The notes under the pieces were generated by a model, which did no database searches, had not been told where the DNA came from, and saw only the letters and a program-made list of their open reading frames with translations. A stretch of 64,000 nucleotides of DNA, taken from assembly GCA_032718475.1 (NCBI GenBank), contig JAUCBJ010001346.1, forward strand, positions 1 to 64,000, given 5' to 3'. A program made the translations under genes and the position numbers. Below are positions 1 through 11,600 of this stretch, one piece after another (position 1 is the first letter of the stretch; every line of letters starts with the position of its first letter). This DNA is from Nemertoderma westbladi. Lineage: Eukaryota; Xenacoelomorpha; Nemertodermatida; Nemertodermatidae.

Positions 1-153
1 CCCCCCCCCCTCCTCCCACTTATGACTTACGCATTGGCCCTGGCTCCACTAGCTCTGCTATTGCCTGCGCCTCTGCTGCCAATATTTACTATGTTAATCT
101 GTGCAATTCGTGTATGTTTTAGTTATAAGTGAAAGAAATATACGAATTTGAAT
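1..153. other. Left flank of the satellite, starting with a poly-C run
   Basis: This short unique stretch precedes the first 41-bp satellite unit, which starts at about 154. It opens with a run of ten C. On the minus strand it holds a good splice donor (GTAAGT, starting at 30) and a possible acceptor, described as a separate candidate exon. Confidence 0.6.
31..98 (-). pseudogene. Candidate next flotillin-2 exon, weak and possibly decayed
   Basis: Seen: on the minus strand a CACAG acceptor (exon from 98) and a consensus GTAAGT donor (intron from 30) bracket 68 bases. In different frames these bases spell VNI, AEAQ, an EL pair and GAR, in the order and roughly the spacing of the flotillin coiled-coil segment that follows the exon at 23201-23512. 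The fragments do not lie in one frame: a 2-base and a 1-base loss would be needed, so the frame is restored overall. Inference: this is the next FLOT2 exon, damaged or poorly conserved, and would place the whole satellite inside one intron. Against: it is short, no single frame matches well, and such motifs could arise by chance. Strand, order and splice signals are the main support. Confidence 0.25.
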
Positions 154-2224
154 TACAACTCTTTACTGGGTGTCCCTTTCCCTATTGGCTCATGTACAAC
201 TCTTTACCAGATGTCCCTTTCCCTGCTGTATAGCGTACAATTGTTTACCGGATGTTCCTTTCCCTACTGTCTCACATACAACTCTTTACCAGATGTCCCT
301 TTCCCTACTGTCTTGCGTACAACTCTTTACCAGATGTCCTTTTCCCAACTGTCTCGTGTACACCTCATTACTGGATGTCCCTTTCCCTACTGTCTCACAT
401 ACAACTCTTTACTGGATGTCCCTTTCCCTACTGTATCGCTTACAACTCTTTACTGGATGTCCTTGTCCCTTTCCCTAGTGTCTCGCGTACAACTCTTTAC
501 CAGATGTCCCTTTCCCTACTGTATCGCTTACAATTCTTGAACCAGATGCCCCTTTCCCTACTGTCTCACATACAACTCTTTACTGGATGTCCCTTTCCCT
601 ACTGTCTTGCGTACAACTCCTTACCAGATGTCCTTTTCCTAACTGTCTCGTGTACAACTCTTTAATGGATGTCCCTTTCCCTACTGTCTCGCGTACAATT
701 CTTTACCAGAAGTCCATTTCCCTACTGTCTCGCGTACAACTCTTTACCGGATGTCCCTTTCCATACTGTCTCATGTACATTTTGCACCTAACCCTTTACT
801 GGATGTCCCTTCCCCTACTGCCTCGTGCACAACTCTTTACCAGATGTTCCTTTCCCTATTGTCTCACATCAATGTTTCGCCTAACTCTTTAATGGATGTC
901 CCTTTCCCTACTGTCTCGTGTACAAATCTTGTACCAGATGTCCATTTCCTACTGTCTTGCGTACAACTCCTTACCAGATGTCCTTTTCCCAACTGTCTCG
1001 TGTACAACTCATTACTGGATGTCCCTTTCCCTACTGTCTCACATACAACTCTTTACTGGATGTCCTTTTCCCAACTGTCTCGTGTACAACTCTTTACTGG
1101 ATGTCCCTTTCCCTACTGTATCGCTTACAACTCTTTACTGGATGCCCCTTGCCCTACTGTCTCGTGTACAACTCTTTACTGGATGTCCCTTTCCCTACTG
1201 TCTTGCATACAACTCCTTTCCAGATGTCCTTTTCCTAACTGTCTCATGTACAACTCTTTACTGGATGTCCCTTCCACTACTGTCTTGTCTCGTGTACAAC
1301 TCTTTACCAGATGTTCCTTTCCCTAATGTCTCACATCAATGTTTCGCCTAACTCTTTAATGGATGTCCCTTTCCCTACTGTCTCGTGTACAATTCTTTAC
1401 CAGATGTCCCTTTCCTACTGTCTTGTGTACAACTCTTTACTTGATGTCCCTTTCCCTACTGTCTAACGTACGACTCTTTACCAGATGTCCATTTCCCTAC
1501 TGTCTTGCGTAACATTTTGTGCCTAACTCTTTAAAGGATGTCCCTTTCCCTACTGTCTCACATACAACTCTTTACTGGATGTCATGTTCCCTACTGTCTT
1601 GCGTACAACTCCTTACCAGATGTCCTTTTCCCATCTGTCTTGTGTACAACTCTTTACTGGATATCCCTTTCCCTACTGTATCGCTTACAACTCTTTACTG
1701 GATGTCCCCTTCCCTACTGTATCACTTACAACTCTTTACTGGATGTCCCTTTCCCTATTGTCTCATGTACAACTCTTTACCAGATGTCCCTTTCCCTGCT
1801 GTATAGCGTACAATTGTTTACCGGATGTCCCTTTCCCTACTGTCTCACGTACAACTCTTTACCAGATGTCCCTTTCCCTACTGTCTTGCGTACAACTCTT
1901 TACCAGATGTCCTTTTCCCAACTGTCTCGTGTACAACTCATTACTGGATGTCCCTTTCCCTACTGTCTCACATACAACTCTTTACTGGATGTCCCTTTCC
2001 CTATTGTATCGCTTACAACTCTTTACTGGATGTCCTTGTCCCTTTCCCTAGTGTCTCGCGTACAAATCTTTACCATATGTCCCTTTCCCTACTGTATCGC
2101 TTACAATTCGTGAACCAGATGCCCCTTTCCCTACTGTCTCACATACAACTCTTTACTGGATGTCCCTTTCCCTACTGTCTTGCGTACAACTCCTTACCAG
2201 ATGTCCTTTTCCCAACTGTCTCGT
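154..2224 (+). repeat. 41-bp satellite, left diverged block
   Basis: Tandem units of about 41 bp run head to tail; a typical unit starts TACAACTCTTTACTGGATGT and ends CCCTACTGTCTCACG. Units here differ at many sites (CTGG/CAGA/CGGA, TCTCGCG/TCTTGCG/TATCGCT), and some are replaced by a 52-bp form with an extra 11 bases (ATTTTGCACCTA or AATGTTTCGCCTA context, for example near 780, 867 and 1340). Several units carry TAA or TAG (TTTAATGG, CCCTAGTG), so open frames are short. The block ends at the TCGT target site of the DNA element that follows. Confidence 0.97.
2221..2224. other. Target-site duplication TCGT, left copy
   Basis: TCGT here matches TCGT at 5306-5309 on the other side of the inserted element. 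Removing the element and one copy restores a normal satellite junction (CTGTC-TCGT-GTATAAC), which directly supports a 4-bp duplication. Confidence 0.85.
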
Positions 2225-2261
2225 CGTCACCTTCAAGGCAGAACCCCCTAAGTCGATTTTT
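2225..2261 (+). repeat. Left terminal inverted repeat (37 bp)
   Basis: Perfect reverse complement of 5269-5305. It starts CGTCACCTTC and ends GTCGATTTTT. Confidence 0.95.
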
Positions 2262-2545
2262 TTCGATTTTCATGTTTTTGACTTTTTGGGTAATTCGATA
2301 TCGGCTTTTTCGTCTGGCAGAACCCCGAAGCTTTTCTACCAGCCATTTTTGAGTTATAAGCCAAAGACAGTTCCCCGTAACTTATGCCCACTTCGAGGCA
2401 GAACCCCCCAAGTCAAAAATTGGCTTGCAAAACACCGTAAATTCAAGTATATGAAATTCAGTCCACCTGGCAAAACCCCTTAAATCAGAAATAACAACCT
2501 GTAAAACCCCTTAAATCAGAAACAATAGCCTGGCAAAACCCCGTA
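2235..2545 (+). repeat. Subterminal iterated motif, left end
   Basis: A motif of the form GGCAGAACCCC or GGCAAAACCCC, often followed by AAGTC or AAATC, recurs near 2235, 2317, 2395, 2468, 2497 and 2531. Related copies lie near the right end at about 5017 and 5083 and, inverted, at about 4985 and 5284. In known transposons such iterations often bind transposase; that role is inferred here. Confidence 0.7.
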
Positions 2546-2614
2546 ATTTATCATTTATATATGTTTCCATATACATACATCCGTACATATATATATACAA
2601 ACCGTATTGCGGCC

Positions 2615-2700
2615 AGGACACAAATATTAATTAGGGACACAAACATTATTGAGGGACGCAAGCATTAAATGAGGGACACAAAACATTAATAGGGCAGGGA
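2615..2700 (-). repeat. Inverted units of the internal 19-bp minisatellite
   Basis: Sequences of the form AGGGACACAAACATTAAT occur here in about four diverged copies. They are the reverse complement of the unit that fills 2975-4255, so the element holds a short inverted and a long direct block of the same repeat. Confidence 0.8.
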
Positions 2701-2974
2701 CGTGAGCTTCGATCAAAGTACCGCCGTTTCGTATACATTCCATCTTCCTAATTAGATGGAAATTAATTGAAAGCGACGTTCGGTTACGTTGTTCAGCTAC
2801 CTGTTTTGCTGCTACCCCCCCCCCCCCCCCCCCCCCCCGGCTGGTATACCCCCATATTTTCAATTTACCTCCTACAACCACCATTCATGTTACATACTGT
2901 AATATATTGTATGTGTGTATGTATGTATGAGTGGTAACATGAATCATACTAAGTGCGTCGGGCGATAGTGCCCA

Positions 2975-4255
2975 TGATTAATGTTTGTGCCCTTGATTGA
3001 TATCTGTCCCTCGTTTATTGTTTGTGTCCCTCATTAATGTTTGTGTATCTCATTAATGTTTGTGTCCCTCATTAATGTTTGTGTCACTCGTTAATGTTTG
3101 TGTATCTCATTAATGTTTGTGTCCCTCATTAATGTTGTGTCCCTCATTAATGTTTGTGTCCCTCATTAATATTTGTGTTCCTCATTAATGTTTGTGTCCC
3201 TCATTAATGTTTGTGTCCCTCATTAATGTTTGTGTCCCTCATTAATGTTTGTGTCCCTCATTAATGTTTGTGTATCTCATTAATGTTTGTGTCCCTCATT
3301 AATGTTGTGTCCCTCATTAATGTTTGTGTCCCTCATTAATATTTGTGTTCCTCATTAATGTTTGTGTATCTCATTAATGTTTGTGTCCCTCATTAATGTT
3401 TGTGTCCCTCATTAATGTTTGTGTCCCTCATTAATGTTTGTGCCCTTGATTGATATCTGTCCCTCGTTTATTGTTTGTGTCCCTCATTAATGTTTGTGTA
3501 TCTCATTAATGTTTGTGTCCCTCATTAATGTTGTGTCCCTCATTAATGTTTGTGTCCCTCATTAATATTTGTGTTCCTCATTAATGTTTGTGTCCCTCAT
3601 TAATGTTTGTGTCCCTCATTAATGTTTGTGTCCCTCATTAATGTTTGTGTCCCTCATTAATGTTTGTGCCCTTGATTGATATCTGTCCCTCGTTTATTGT
3701 TTGTGTCCCTCATTAATGTTTGTGTCCCTCATTAATGTTTGTGTATCTCATTAATGTTTGTGTCCCTCATTAATGTTGTGTCCCTCATTAATGTTTGTGT
3801 CCCTCATTAATATTTGTGTTCCTAATTAATGTTTGTGTCCCTCATTAATGTTTGTGCCCCTCATTAATGTTTGTGTCCCTCATTCTTGTTTGTGTCCCTC
3901 ATTAATGTTTGTGTCCTTGATTGATATCTGTCCCTCGTTTATTGTTTGTGTCCCTCATTAATGTTTGTGTCCCTCATTAATATTTGTGTTCCTCATTAAT
4001 GTTTGTGTCCCTCATTAATGTTTGTGTCCCTCATTAATGTTTGTGTTCCACATTAATGTTTGTGTCCTATATCAATGTTTATGTCCCACATTATTGTTTG
4101 TGTCCTATATCAATGTTTATGTCCCACATTAATGTTTGTCACCCTGATTAATGTTTGTCCCACACTAATGTTTGTGGCGCTGATAAATATCTATCCCTCA
4201 TTTAATGTTTGTGGCGCTGATAAATATCTATCCCTCATTTAATGTTTTTGTCAAA
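2975..4255 (+). repeat. 19-bp minisatellite inside the DNA transposon
   Basis: About 65 tandem units of TGTTTGTGTCCCTCATTAA run through this block, with variants (GTATCTC, GTTCCTC, a recurrent 18-bp unit lacking one T). A longer higher-order pattern is visible: the phrase GTGCCCTTGATTGATATCTG followed by TCCCTCGTTTATTG recurs near 2980, 3440, 3665 and, slightly changed, 3905. The right end decays (4060-4255). Confidence 0.92.
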
Positions 4256-4950
4256 GTTGCTATATGTTACTCTAGGTTGCCGGACGTTTTGGACAATTTG
4301 GTCAGCAACTAGCAACTTAATTTGAGCAACATTAACTTTTAGTCTCCGTTATATGAGGCATCTTTAACAGCAACAAAGTTCGCGTTTACATAGAGCAACT
4401 TGATCGGCAACCTGAAATGATTACTAAGTTGCTGATAGATACTAGTTGCAGATTAATTATTCGTCATGACGTATGCCTACTGTAAGTGAACTTTACTTTA
4501 ACGTAGCTGTAACCCTGTAGCTAACTTTGTTCTTATTGTAGAGTACCACCCATGGCTATATTTTGTACTTAGAGTTCCGCTTCTGAATCTAAATTTTGTT
4601 CTTATAGTTCTGCATTTGGCTGCATTTTGTTCAATTTGTATTGATACATGATTCTAACTACAGTCCCGTACTTATTTAGAAGCAATTTATACCAAAATAT
4701 CAAAAACTTATGGTGCCCTTTGATTTTGAATTCAAAAATTTCCAACATGTGCGCAAGTGTGTTAACTATATTGTATGTGCTTATTTGTTATTATTGCGTT
4801 TACAGGTAATACTAACACCTGATCATGTGCTAGTTAACATGTTAGATAGCACTTATTAGCTAATAACAAATGCGCACATGTATTACGTGCGCACTACGCA
4901 CTAAATAATTAAGGACGTACGATACGCCTTTGCTATTATTTGATATATTT
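4256..4950. other. Unique AT-rich interior of the transposon
   Basis: No reading frame or repeat that I can recognise. There are a few short direct repeats only. Confidence 0.6.
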
Positions 4951-5127
4951 TGCGTGTTTTTTGTAAAAATTCGTACTTATGGTGTTTTGCCAAATTGAGG
5001 ATATCTTGTTTTCTAGGCAATACCCCGCAACTATCGTATAGTTACGGGATAATACCAGAAAACGGTGTTCCCCTTTGTTTTGGCAAAACACCATAAGTCA
5101 GAATTTTTACAAAAAAACCGCAATATA
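4951..5127. repeat. Nested hairpin near the right transposon end
   Basis: An outer inverted repeat of about 45 bp (4951-4995 against 5082-5127, including CTTATGGTGTTTTGCCAAA and its complement) encloses an inner near-palindrome around 5026-5054 (CCCGCAACTAT, CG, ATAGTTACGGG; one mismatch). The stem could extrude a cruciform or fold in RNA. Confidence 0.8.
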
Positions 5128-5268
5128 TTTCAAAGGTAATTCTAAATCATATTGAAAGTTTAATTATATGAATTCTATATATATTTAGTTATCAAAAAAC
5201 ACAATAACAAGTAAACTGAGGCATCTCTCTAAAAAATAAACAGTTTTTATCGATTATCTCAGAACTAC

Positions 5269-5305
5269 AAAAATCGACTTAGGGGGTTCTGCCTTGAAGG
5301 TGACG
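5269..5305 (-). repeat. Right terminal inverted repeat (37 bp)
   Basis: Perfect reverse complement of 2225-2261. It is followed at once by the right TCGT duplication at 5306-5309. Confidence 0.95.
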
Positions 5306-6003
5306 TCGTGTATAACTCTTTACTGGATGTCCCTCTCCCTACTATCTCACGTACAACTCTTTACTGGATGTCCCTTTCCCTACTGTCTCCTGTACAACTC
5401 TTTACTGGATGTCCCTTTCCCTACTGTGTCGCTTACAACTCTTTACTGGATGTCCCTTTCCCTAGTGTCTCGCGTACAACTCTTTACCAGAAGTCAATTT
5501 CCCTACTGTCTCGCGTACAACTCTTTACCAGATGTTCCTTTCCCTATTGTCTCACATCAATGTTTCGCCTAACCCTTTAATGGATGTCCCTTTCCCTATT
5601 GTCTCATGTACAACTCTTTACCAGATGTCCCTTTCCCTACTGTATAGCGTACAATTCTTTACCGGATGTCCCTGTCCCTACTGTCTCACGTACAACTCTT
5701 TACCAGATGTCCCTTTCCCTACTGTCTTGCGTACAACTCTTTACCAGATGTCCTTTTCCTAACTGTCTCGTGTACAACTCTTTATTGGATGTCCCTTTCC
5801 CTACTGTCTCGCGTACAATTCTTTACCAGAAGTCCATTTCCCTACTGTCTCGCGTACAACTCTTTACAGGATGTCCCTTTCCATACTGTCTCATGTACAT
5901 TTTGCACCTAACCCTTTACTGGATGTCCCTTCCCCTACTGTCTCGTGCACAACTCTTTACCAGATGTTCCTTTCCCTATTGTCTCACATCAATGTTTCGC
6001 CTA
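5306..6003 (+). repeat. 41-bp satellite, second diverged block
   Basis: Continuation of the satellite between the DNA transposon and the LINE. It mixes 41-bp and 52-bp units. The last 13 bases (5991-6003, AATGTTTCGCCTA) are the target-site duplication of the LINE insertion. Confidence 0.95.
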
Positions 6004-6914
6004 CTACTACTACTACTACTAGGATCGGCATGCTGCATTGCAGCTGCATTTTTAAGAATGCTGTGCCGGCTTGTCAACAAAATTGCACCGCCACAACTCC
6101 CTATCACCCATGACATTTGCTAGATCATCCGCGTCTTTAAGGCCAGTGTCCTTTAAGATGCGTCTCAAGAAAGTCATGGGCTGTCCACCATGCTTATTCA
6201 CTCCATGAGGCTGCCAAAGTACAAGATTATGCACTGGCTGGTCCTCACAGCAAAAGCAATGTCCTGCAAAGCGGAGGCGATTTTGTTCTAGTGTCAAGCT
6301 TGGGGGAACCAATGAGACACCTCCAATGTTATATAGTGTCTGGTTGGAGATGTGTGCATTGTACTTGACACAATGAACCCGGCGTAGCATTCTTGTGAAT
6401 GTGCCATCCAGAGATTTGGTGTCCTCAGCAGTTAGAGCCCAGCATGGACTCCCGTAGAGGAGTACTGGAACTACTGCTGCTCTAAATAATCGGACCTTAA
6501 GTTTCCGATTAATTCTCGGTGACTTCCAAATCCTGGAAAGCCTATTCAAGGCTGCCCATGCCTTTCCCTTACGTATTCGAAGGTCCTCACCTGACTTCCG
6601 GATCCATGATCCCAGGTAACAGAAGTCGTCCATATGCTCAAGCATACCATCCTTTGAGCTTATGCTCATCCGATCAGAGACTTGCTGAGGACTTTCAAAG
6701 TTAACTGTTAGAATTTTGGTCTTTCTAGAGTTAATAAAAAGACCAACACTAGAAGCAGCATGTTCTAATGAGCTGAGGAGCCGTTGGGCTCCCTCAAATG
6801 ATTCTGAGAGTACTCCTAAGTCATCAGTAAAGTCTAGATCAGTTAGGTACTTGGCAGGATTTCCTCGACTTCTGGAGCCAGTAGGTGGAGTTATCATCAC
6901 CCCATCATCATTAT
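6004..6914 (-). mobile_element. 5'-truncated LINE, C-terminal RT fragment, inserted in the satellite
   Basis: The insertion is flanked by an exact 13-bp duplication, AATGTTTCGCCTA (5991-6003 and 6915-6927). The 3' end is a (TAG)n tail, read on plus as CTACTACTACTACTACTACT. One frame is open from the truncation point to a stop at 6052. It carries the end of the RT palm, with the catalytic box FTDD (FADD in the two sister copies here), then INSRKTKILTVNF, LLYGSPCWALT and a conserved C-terminal tail ending in NFVDKPAQHS. Only the last roughly 290 codons are present, the usual product of incomplete target-primed reverse transcription. Sister copies lie at 36634-37690 and 60331-62365. The RT style resembles RTE-like non-LTR elements, but the clade is not certain. 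Confidence 0.93.
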
Positions 6915-8660
6915 AATGTTTCGCCTAACTCTTTAATGGATGTCCCTTTCCCTACTGTCTCGTGTACAAATCTTTACCAGATGTCCATTTCCTACTGTCT
7001 TGTGTACAACTCCTTACCAGATGTCCTTTTCCCAACTGTCTCGTGTACAACTCATTACTGGATGTCCCTTTTCCTACTGTCTCACATACAACTCTTTACT
7101 GGATGTCCCTTTCCCTACGGTCTCACATACAACTCTTTACTGGATGTCCCTTTCCCTACTGTATCTCTTACAACTCTTTACTGGATGTCCCTTTCCATAG
7201 TGTCTTGCGTACAACTCCTTACCAGATGTCCTTTTCCCAACTGTCTCGTGTACAACTCTTTACTGGATGTCCCTTTCCCTACTGTATCGCTTACAACTCT
7301 TTACTGGATCCCCTTGCCCTACTGTCTCGTGTACAACTCTTTACTGGATGTCCCTTTCCCTACTGTCTTGCGTACAACTCCTTACCAGATGTCCTTTTCC
7401 TAACTGTCTCATGTACAACTCTTTACTGGATGTCCCTTCCCCTACTGTCTTGTCTCGTGTACAACTCTTTACCAGATGTTCCTTTCCCTAATGTCTCACA
7501 TAAATGTTTCTCCTAACTCTTTAATGGATGTCCCTTTCCCTACTGTCTCATGTACAATTCTTTACCAGATGTCCCTTTCCTACTGTCTTGCGTACAACTC
7601 TTTACTGGATGTCCCTTTCCCTACTGTCTCGCGTAAAACTCTTTACTGGATGCCCCTCTCCCTACTGTCTCGTGTACATTTTGCACCTAACTCTTTACTG
7701 GATGTCCCTTTCCCTACTGTCTCGTGTACATTTTGCACCTAACTCTTTACTGACTGGATATCCCTTTCCCTACTGTCTCGCATACAACTCTTTTCCAGAT
7801 GTCCATTTCCCTACTGTCTCGCATACATTTTAAGCCTAACTCTTTAATAGATGTCCCTTTCCCTATTGTCTCGTGTACAACTCTTTACCAGATGTCCCTT
7901 TCCCTACTGTATAGTGTACAATTCTTTACTGGATGCCCCTTTCCCTACTGTCTCGTGTACATTTGGCACCTAACTCTTTACTGGATGTCCCTTTCCCTAC
8001 TGTCTCGCATACAACTCTATACCAGATGTAAATTATCCTACTGTCTCGCATACATTTTAAGCCTAACTCTTTAATGGATGTCCCTTTCCCTATTGTCTCG
8101 TGTACAACTCTTTACCAGATGTCGCTTTCCCTACTGTATAGCGCACAATTCTTTACTGGATGTCCCTTTCCCTACTGTCTCACATACAACTCTTTACCAG
8201 ATGTCCCTTTCCCTACTTTCTTGTGCATAACTCTTTACCAGATCTGCCTCGTTTGCAACTCTTTACTGGATGTCCCTTTCCCTACTGTCTCGCGTACAAC
8301 TCTTTACCGGATGTCCCTTTCCATACTGTCTCATGTACATTTTGCGCCTAACCCTTTACTGGATGTCCCTTTCTCTATTGTCTCGTGCACAACTCTTTAC
8401 CAGATGTTCCTTTCCCTATTGTCTCACATCAATGTTTCGCCTAACTCTTTAATGGATGTCCCTTTCCCTACTGTCTCATGTACAAATCTTTACCAGATGT
8501 CCCTTTCCTACTGTCTTGTGTACAACTCTTTACTTGATGTCCATTTCCCTACTGTCTAACATACGACTCTTTACCAGATGTCCATTTCCCTACTGTCTTG
8601 CGTAACATTTTGCGCCTAACTCTTTAAAGGATGTCCCTTTCCCTATTGTCTCACGTACAT
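6915..8660 (+). repeat. 41-bp satellite, third diverged block
   Basis: Heterogeneous 41-bp units with several 52-bp units (for example near 7670, 7730, 7975, 8055, 8335 and 8605) and stop-bearing variants. It grades into the homogeneous core at about 8660. Confidence 0.95.
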
Positions 8661-11600
8661 CTCTTTATTGGATGTCACGTCCCCTACTGTCTTGCGTACA
8701 ACTCCTTACCAGATGTCCTTTTATTGCCAACTGTCTTGTGTACAACTCTTTACTGGATATCCCTTTCCCTACTGTATCGCTTACAACTCTGTACTGGATG
8801 TCCCTTTACCTAGTGTCTTACATACAACTCCTTACCAGATGTCCTTTTCCCAACTGTCTCGTGTACAACTCATTACTGGATGTCCATTTCCCTACTGTCT
8901 CACATACAACTCTTTACTGGATGTCCCTTTCCCTACTGTGTCAATTACAACTTTTTACTGGATGTCCCTTTCCCTACTGTCTCGCGTACAACTCTTTACC
9001 GGATGTCCCTTTCCATACTGTCTCATGTACAACTCTTTACCAGATGTTCCTTTCCCTACTGTATCGCTTACAACTCTTTACTGGATGTCCCTTTCCCTAC
9101 TCTCTCACGTACAATTCTTTACTGGATGTCCCATTCCCTACTGTCTCACATACAACTCTTTACCGGATGTCCCTTTCCCTACTGTGTCGCTTACAACTCT
9201 TTACTGGATGTCCCTTTCCCTAGTGTCTCACGTACAACTCTTAACCAGAAGTCCATTTCCCTACTGTCTCGCGTACAACTCTTTACCGGATGTCCCTTTC
9301 CATACTGTCTCATGTACAACTCGTTACCAGATGTTCCTTTCCCTACTGTATCGCTTACAACTCTTTACTGGATGTCCCTTTCCCTACTCTCTCACGTACA
9401 ACTCTTTACCGGATGTCCCTTTCCATACTGTCTCATGTACAACTCTTTACCAGATGTTCCTTTCCCTACTCTCTCATGTACAACTCTTTACTGGATGTCC
9501 CTTTCCCTACTGTATCGCTTACAACTCTTTACTGGATGTCCCTTTCCCTAGTGTCTCGCGTACAACTCTTTACCAGAAGTCCATTTCCCTACTGTCTCGC
9601 GTACAACTCTTTACCGGATGTCCCTTTCCATACTGTCTCATGTACAACTCGTTACCAGATGTTCCTTTCCCTACTGTATCGCTTACAACTCTTTACTGGA
9701 TGTCCCTTTCCCTACTCTCTCACATACAATTCTTTACTGGATGTCCCATTCCCTACTGTCTCACATACAACTCTTTACTGGATGTCCCTTTCCCTACTGT
9801 GTCGCTTACAACTCTTTACTGGATGTCCCTTTCCCTAGTGTCTCACGTACAACTCTTTACCAGATGTCCATTCCCCTACTGTCTCGCGTACAACTCTTTA
9901 CCGGATGTCCCTTTCCATACTGTCTCATGTACAACTCGTTACCAGATGTTCCTTTCCCTACTGTATCGCTTACAACTCTTTACTGGATGTCCCTTTCCCT
10001 ACTCTCTCACGTACAACTCTTTACCGGATGTCCCTTTCCATACTGTCTCATGTACAACTCTTTACCAGATGTTCCTTTCCCTACTCTCTCACGTACAATT
10101 CTTTACTGGATGTCCATTTCCCTACTGTCTCACATACAACTCTTTACCAGATGTTCCTTTCCCTACTCTCTCACATACAACTCTTTACTGGATGTCCCTT
10201 TCCCTACTGTGTCGCTTACAACTCTTTACTGGATGTCCCTTTCCCTACTCTCTCACGTACAACTCTTTACCGGATGTCCCTTTCCATACTGTCTCATGTA
10301 CAACTCTTTACCAGATGTTCCTTTCCCTACTCTCTCACATACAACTCTTTACTGGATGTCCCTTTCCCTACTGTGTCGCTTACAACTCTTTACTGGATGT
10401 CCCTTTCCCTACTCTCTCACGTACAACTCTTTACCGGATGTCCCTTTCCATACTGTCTCATGTACAACTCTTTACCAGATGTCCCTTTCCCTACTCTCTC
10501 ACGTACAACTCTTTACCGGATGTCCCTTTCCATACTGTCTCATGTACAACTCTTTACCAGATGTCCCTTTCCCTACTCTCTCACATACAACTCTTTACTG
10601 GATGTCCCTTTCCCTACTGTGTCGCTTACAACTCTTTACTGGATGTCCCTTTCCCTACTCTCTCACGTACAACTCTTTACCGGATGTCCCTTTCCATACT
10701 GTCTCATGTACAACTCTTTACCAGATGTCCCTTTCCCTACTCTCTCACGTACAACTCTTTACCGGATGTCCCTTTCCATACTGTCTCATGTACAACTCTT
10801 TACCAGATGTCCCTTTCCCTACTCTCTCACATACAACTCTTTACTGGATGTCCCTTTCCCTACTCTCTCACGTACAATTCTTTACTGGATGTCCATTTCC
10901 CTACTGTCTCACATACAACTCTTTACCGGATGTCCCTTTCCATACTGTCTCATGTACAACTCTTTACCAGATGTTCCTTTCCCTACTCTCTCACGTACAA
11001 TTCTTTACTGGATGTCCATTTCCCTACTGTCTCACATACAACTCTTTACCAGATGTCCCTTTCCCTACTCTCTCACATACAACTCTTTACCAGATGTTCC
11101 TTTCCCTACTCTCTCACGTACAATTCTTTACTGGATGTCCATTTCCCTACTGTCTCACATACAACTCTTTACCAGATGTCCCTTTCCCTACTCTCTCACA
11201 TACAACTCTTTACCAGATGTTCCTTTCCCTACTCTCTCACGTACAACTCTTTACCGGATGTCCCTTTCCCTACTGTCTCACATACAACTCTTTACTGGAT
11301 GTCCCTTTCCCTACTGTATCGCTTACAACTCTTTACCAGATGTCCCTTTCCCTACTCTCTCACGTACAATTCTTTACTGGATGTCCCTTTCCCTACTGTA
11401 TCGCTTACAACTCTTTACCAGATGTTCCTTTCCCTACTCTCTCACGTACAACTCTTTACCGGATGTCCCTTTCCCTACTCTCTCATGTACAATTCTTTAC
11501 TGGATGTCCCATTCCCTACTGTCTCACATACAACTCTTTACCAGATGTCCCTTTCCCTACTCTCTCACATACAACTCTTTACTGGATGTCCCTTTCCCTA

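Larger units (their letters stand above)
2225..5305. mobile_element. 3.08-kb non-autonomous DNA transposon with 37-bp perfect terminal inverted repeats
   Basis: The element begins CGTCACCTTCAAGGCAGAAC and ends with the exact reverse complement. The inverted repeats are 37 bp with no mismatch (2225-2261 and 5269-5305), and TCGT is duplicated on both sides. No transposase-like frame is present, so it must be moved by an enzyme made elsewhere. Inside are subterminal iterations of a GGCAGAACCCC-like motif, a C25 tract at about 2814-2838, a 19-bp minisatellite (about 2975-4255) with a few inverted units near 2615-2700, and a large nested hairpin near the right end. Perfect terminal repeats and a clean empty site suggest recent insertion. 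A 4-bp duplication occurs in several superfamilies, so I do not assign one. Confidence 0.9.

Noticed and set aside
2627-2884. 85-codon minus-strand frame with a poly-glycine run
   Set aside because: The glycine run comes from the C25 tract, and the rest lies in transposon noncoding repeat.
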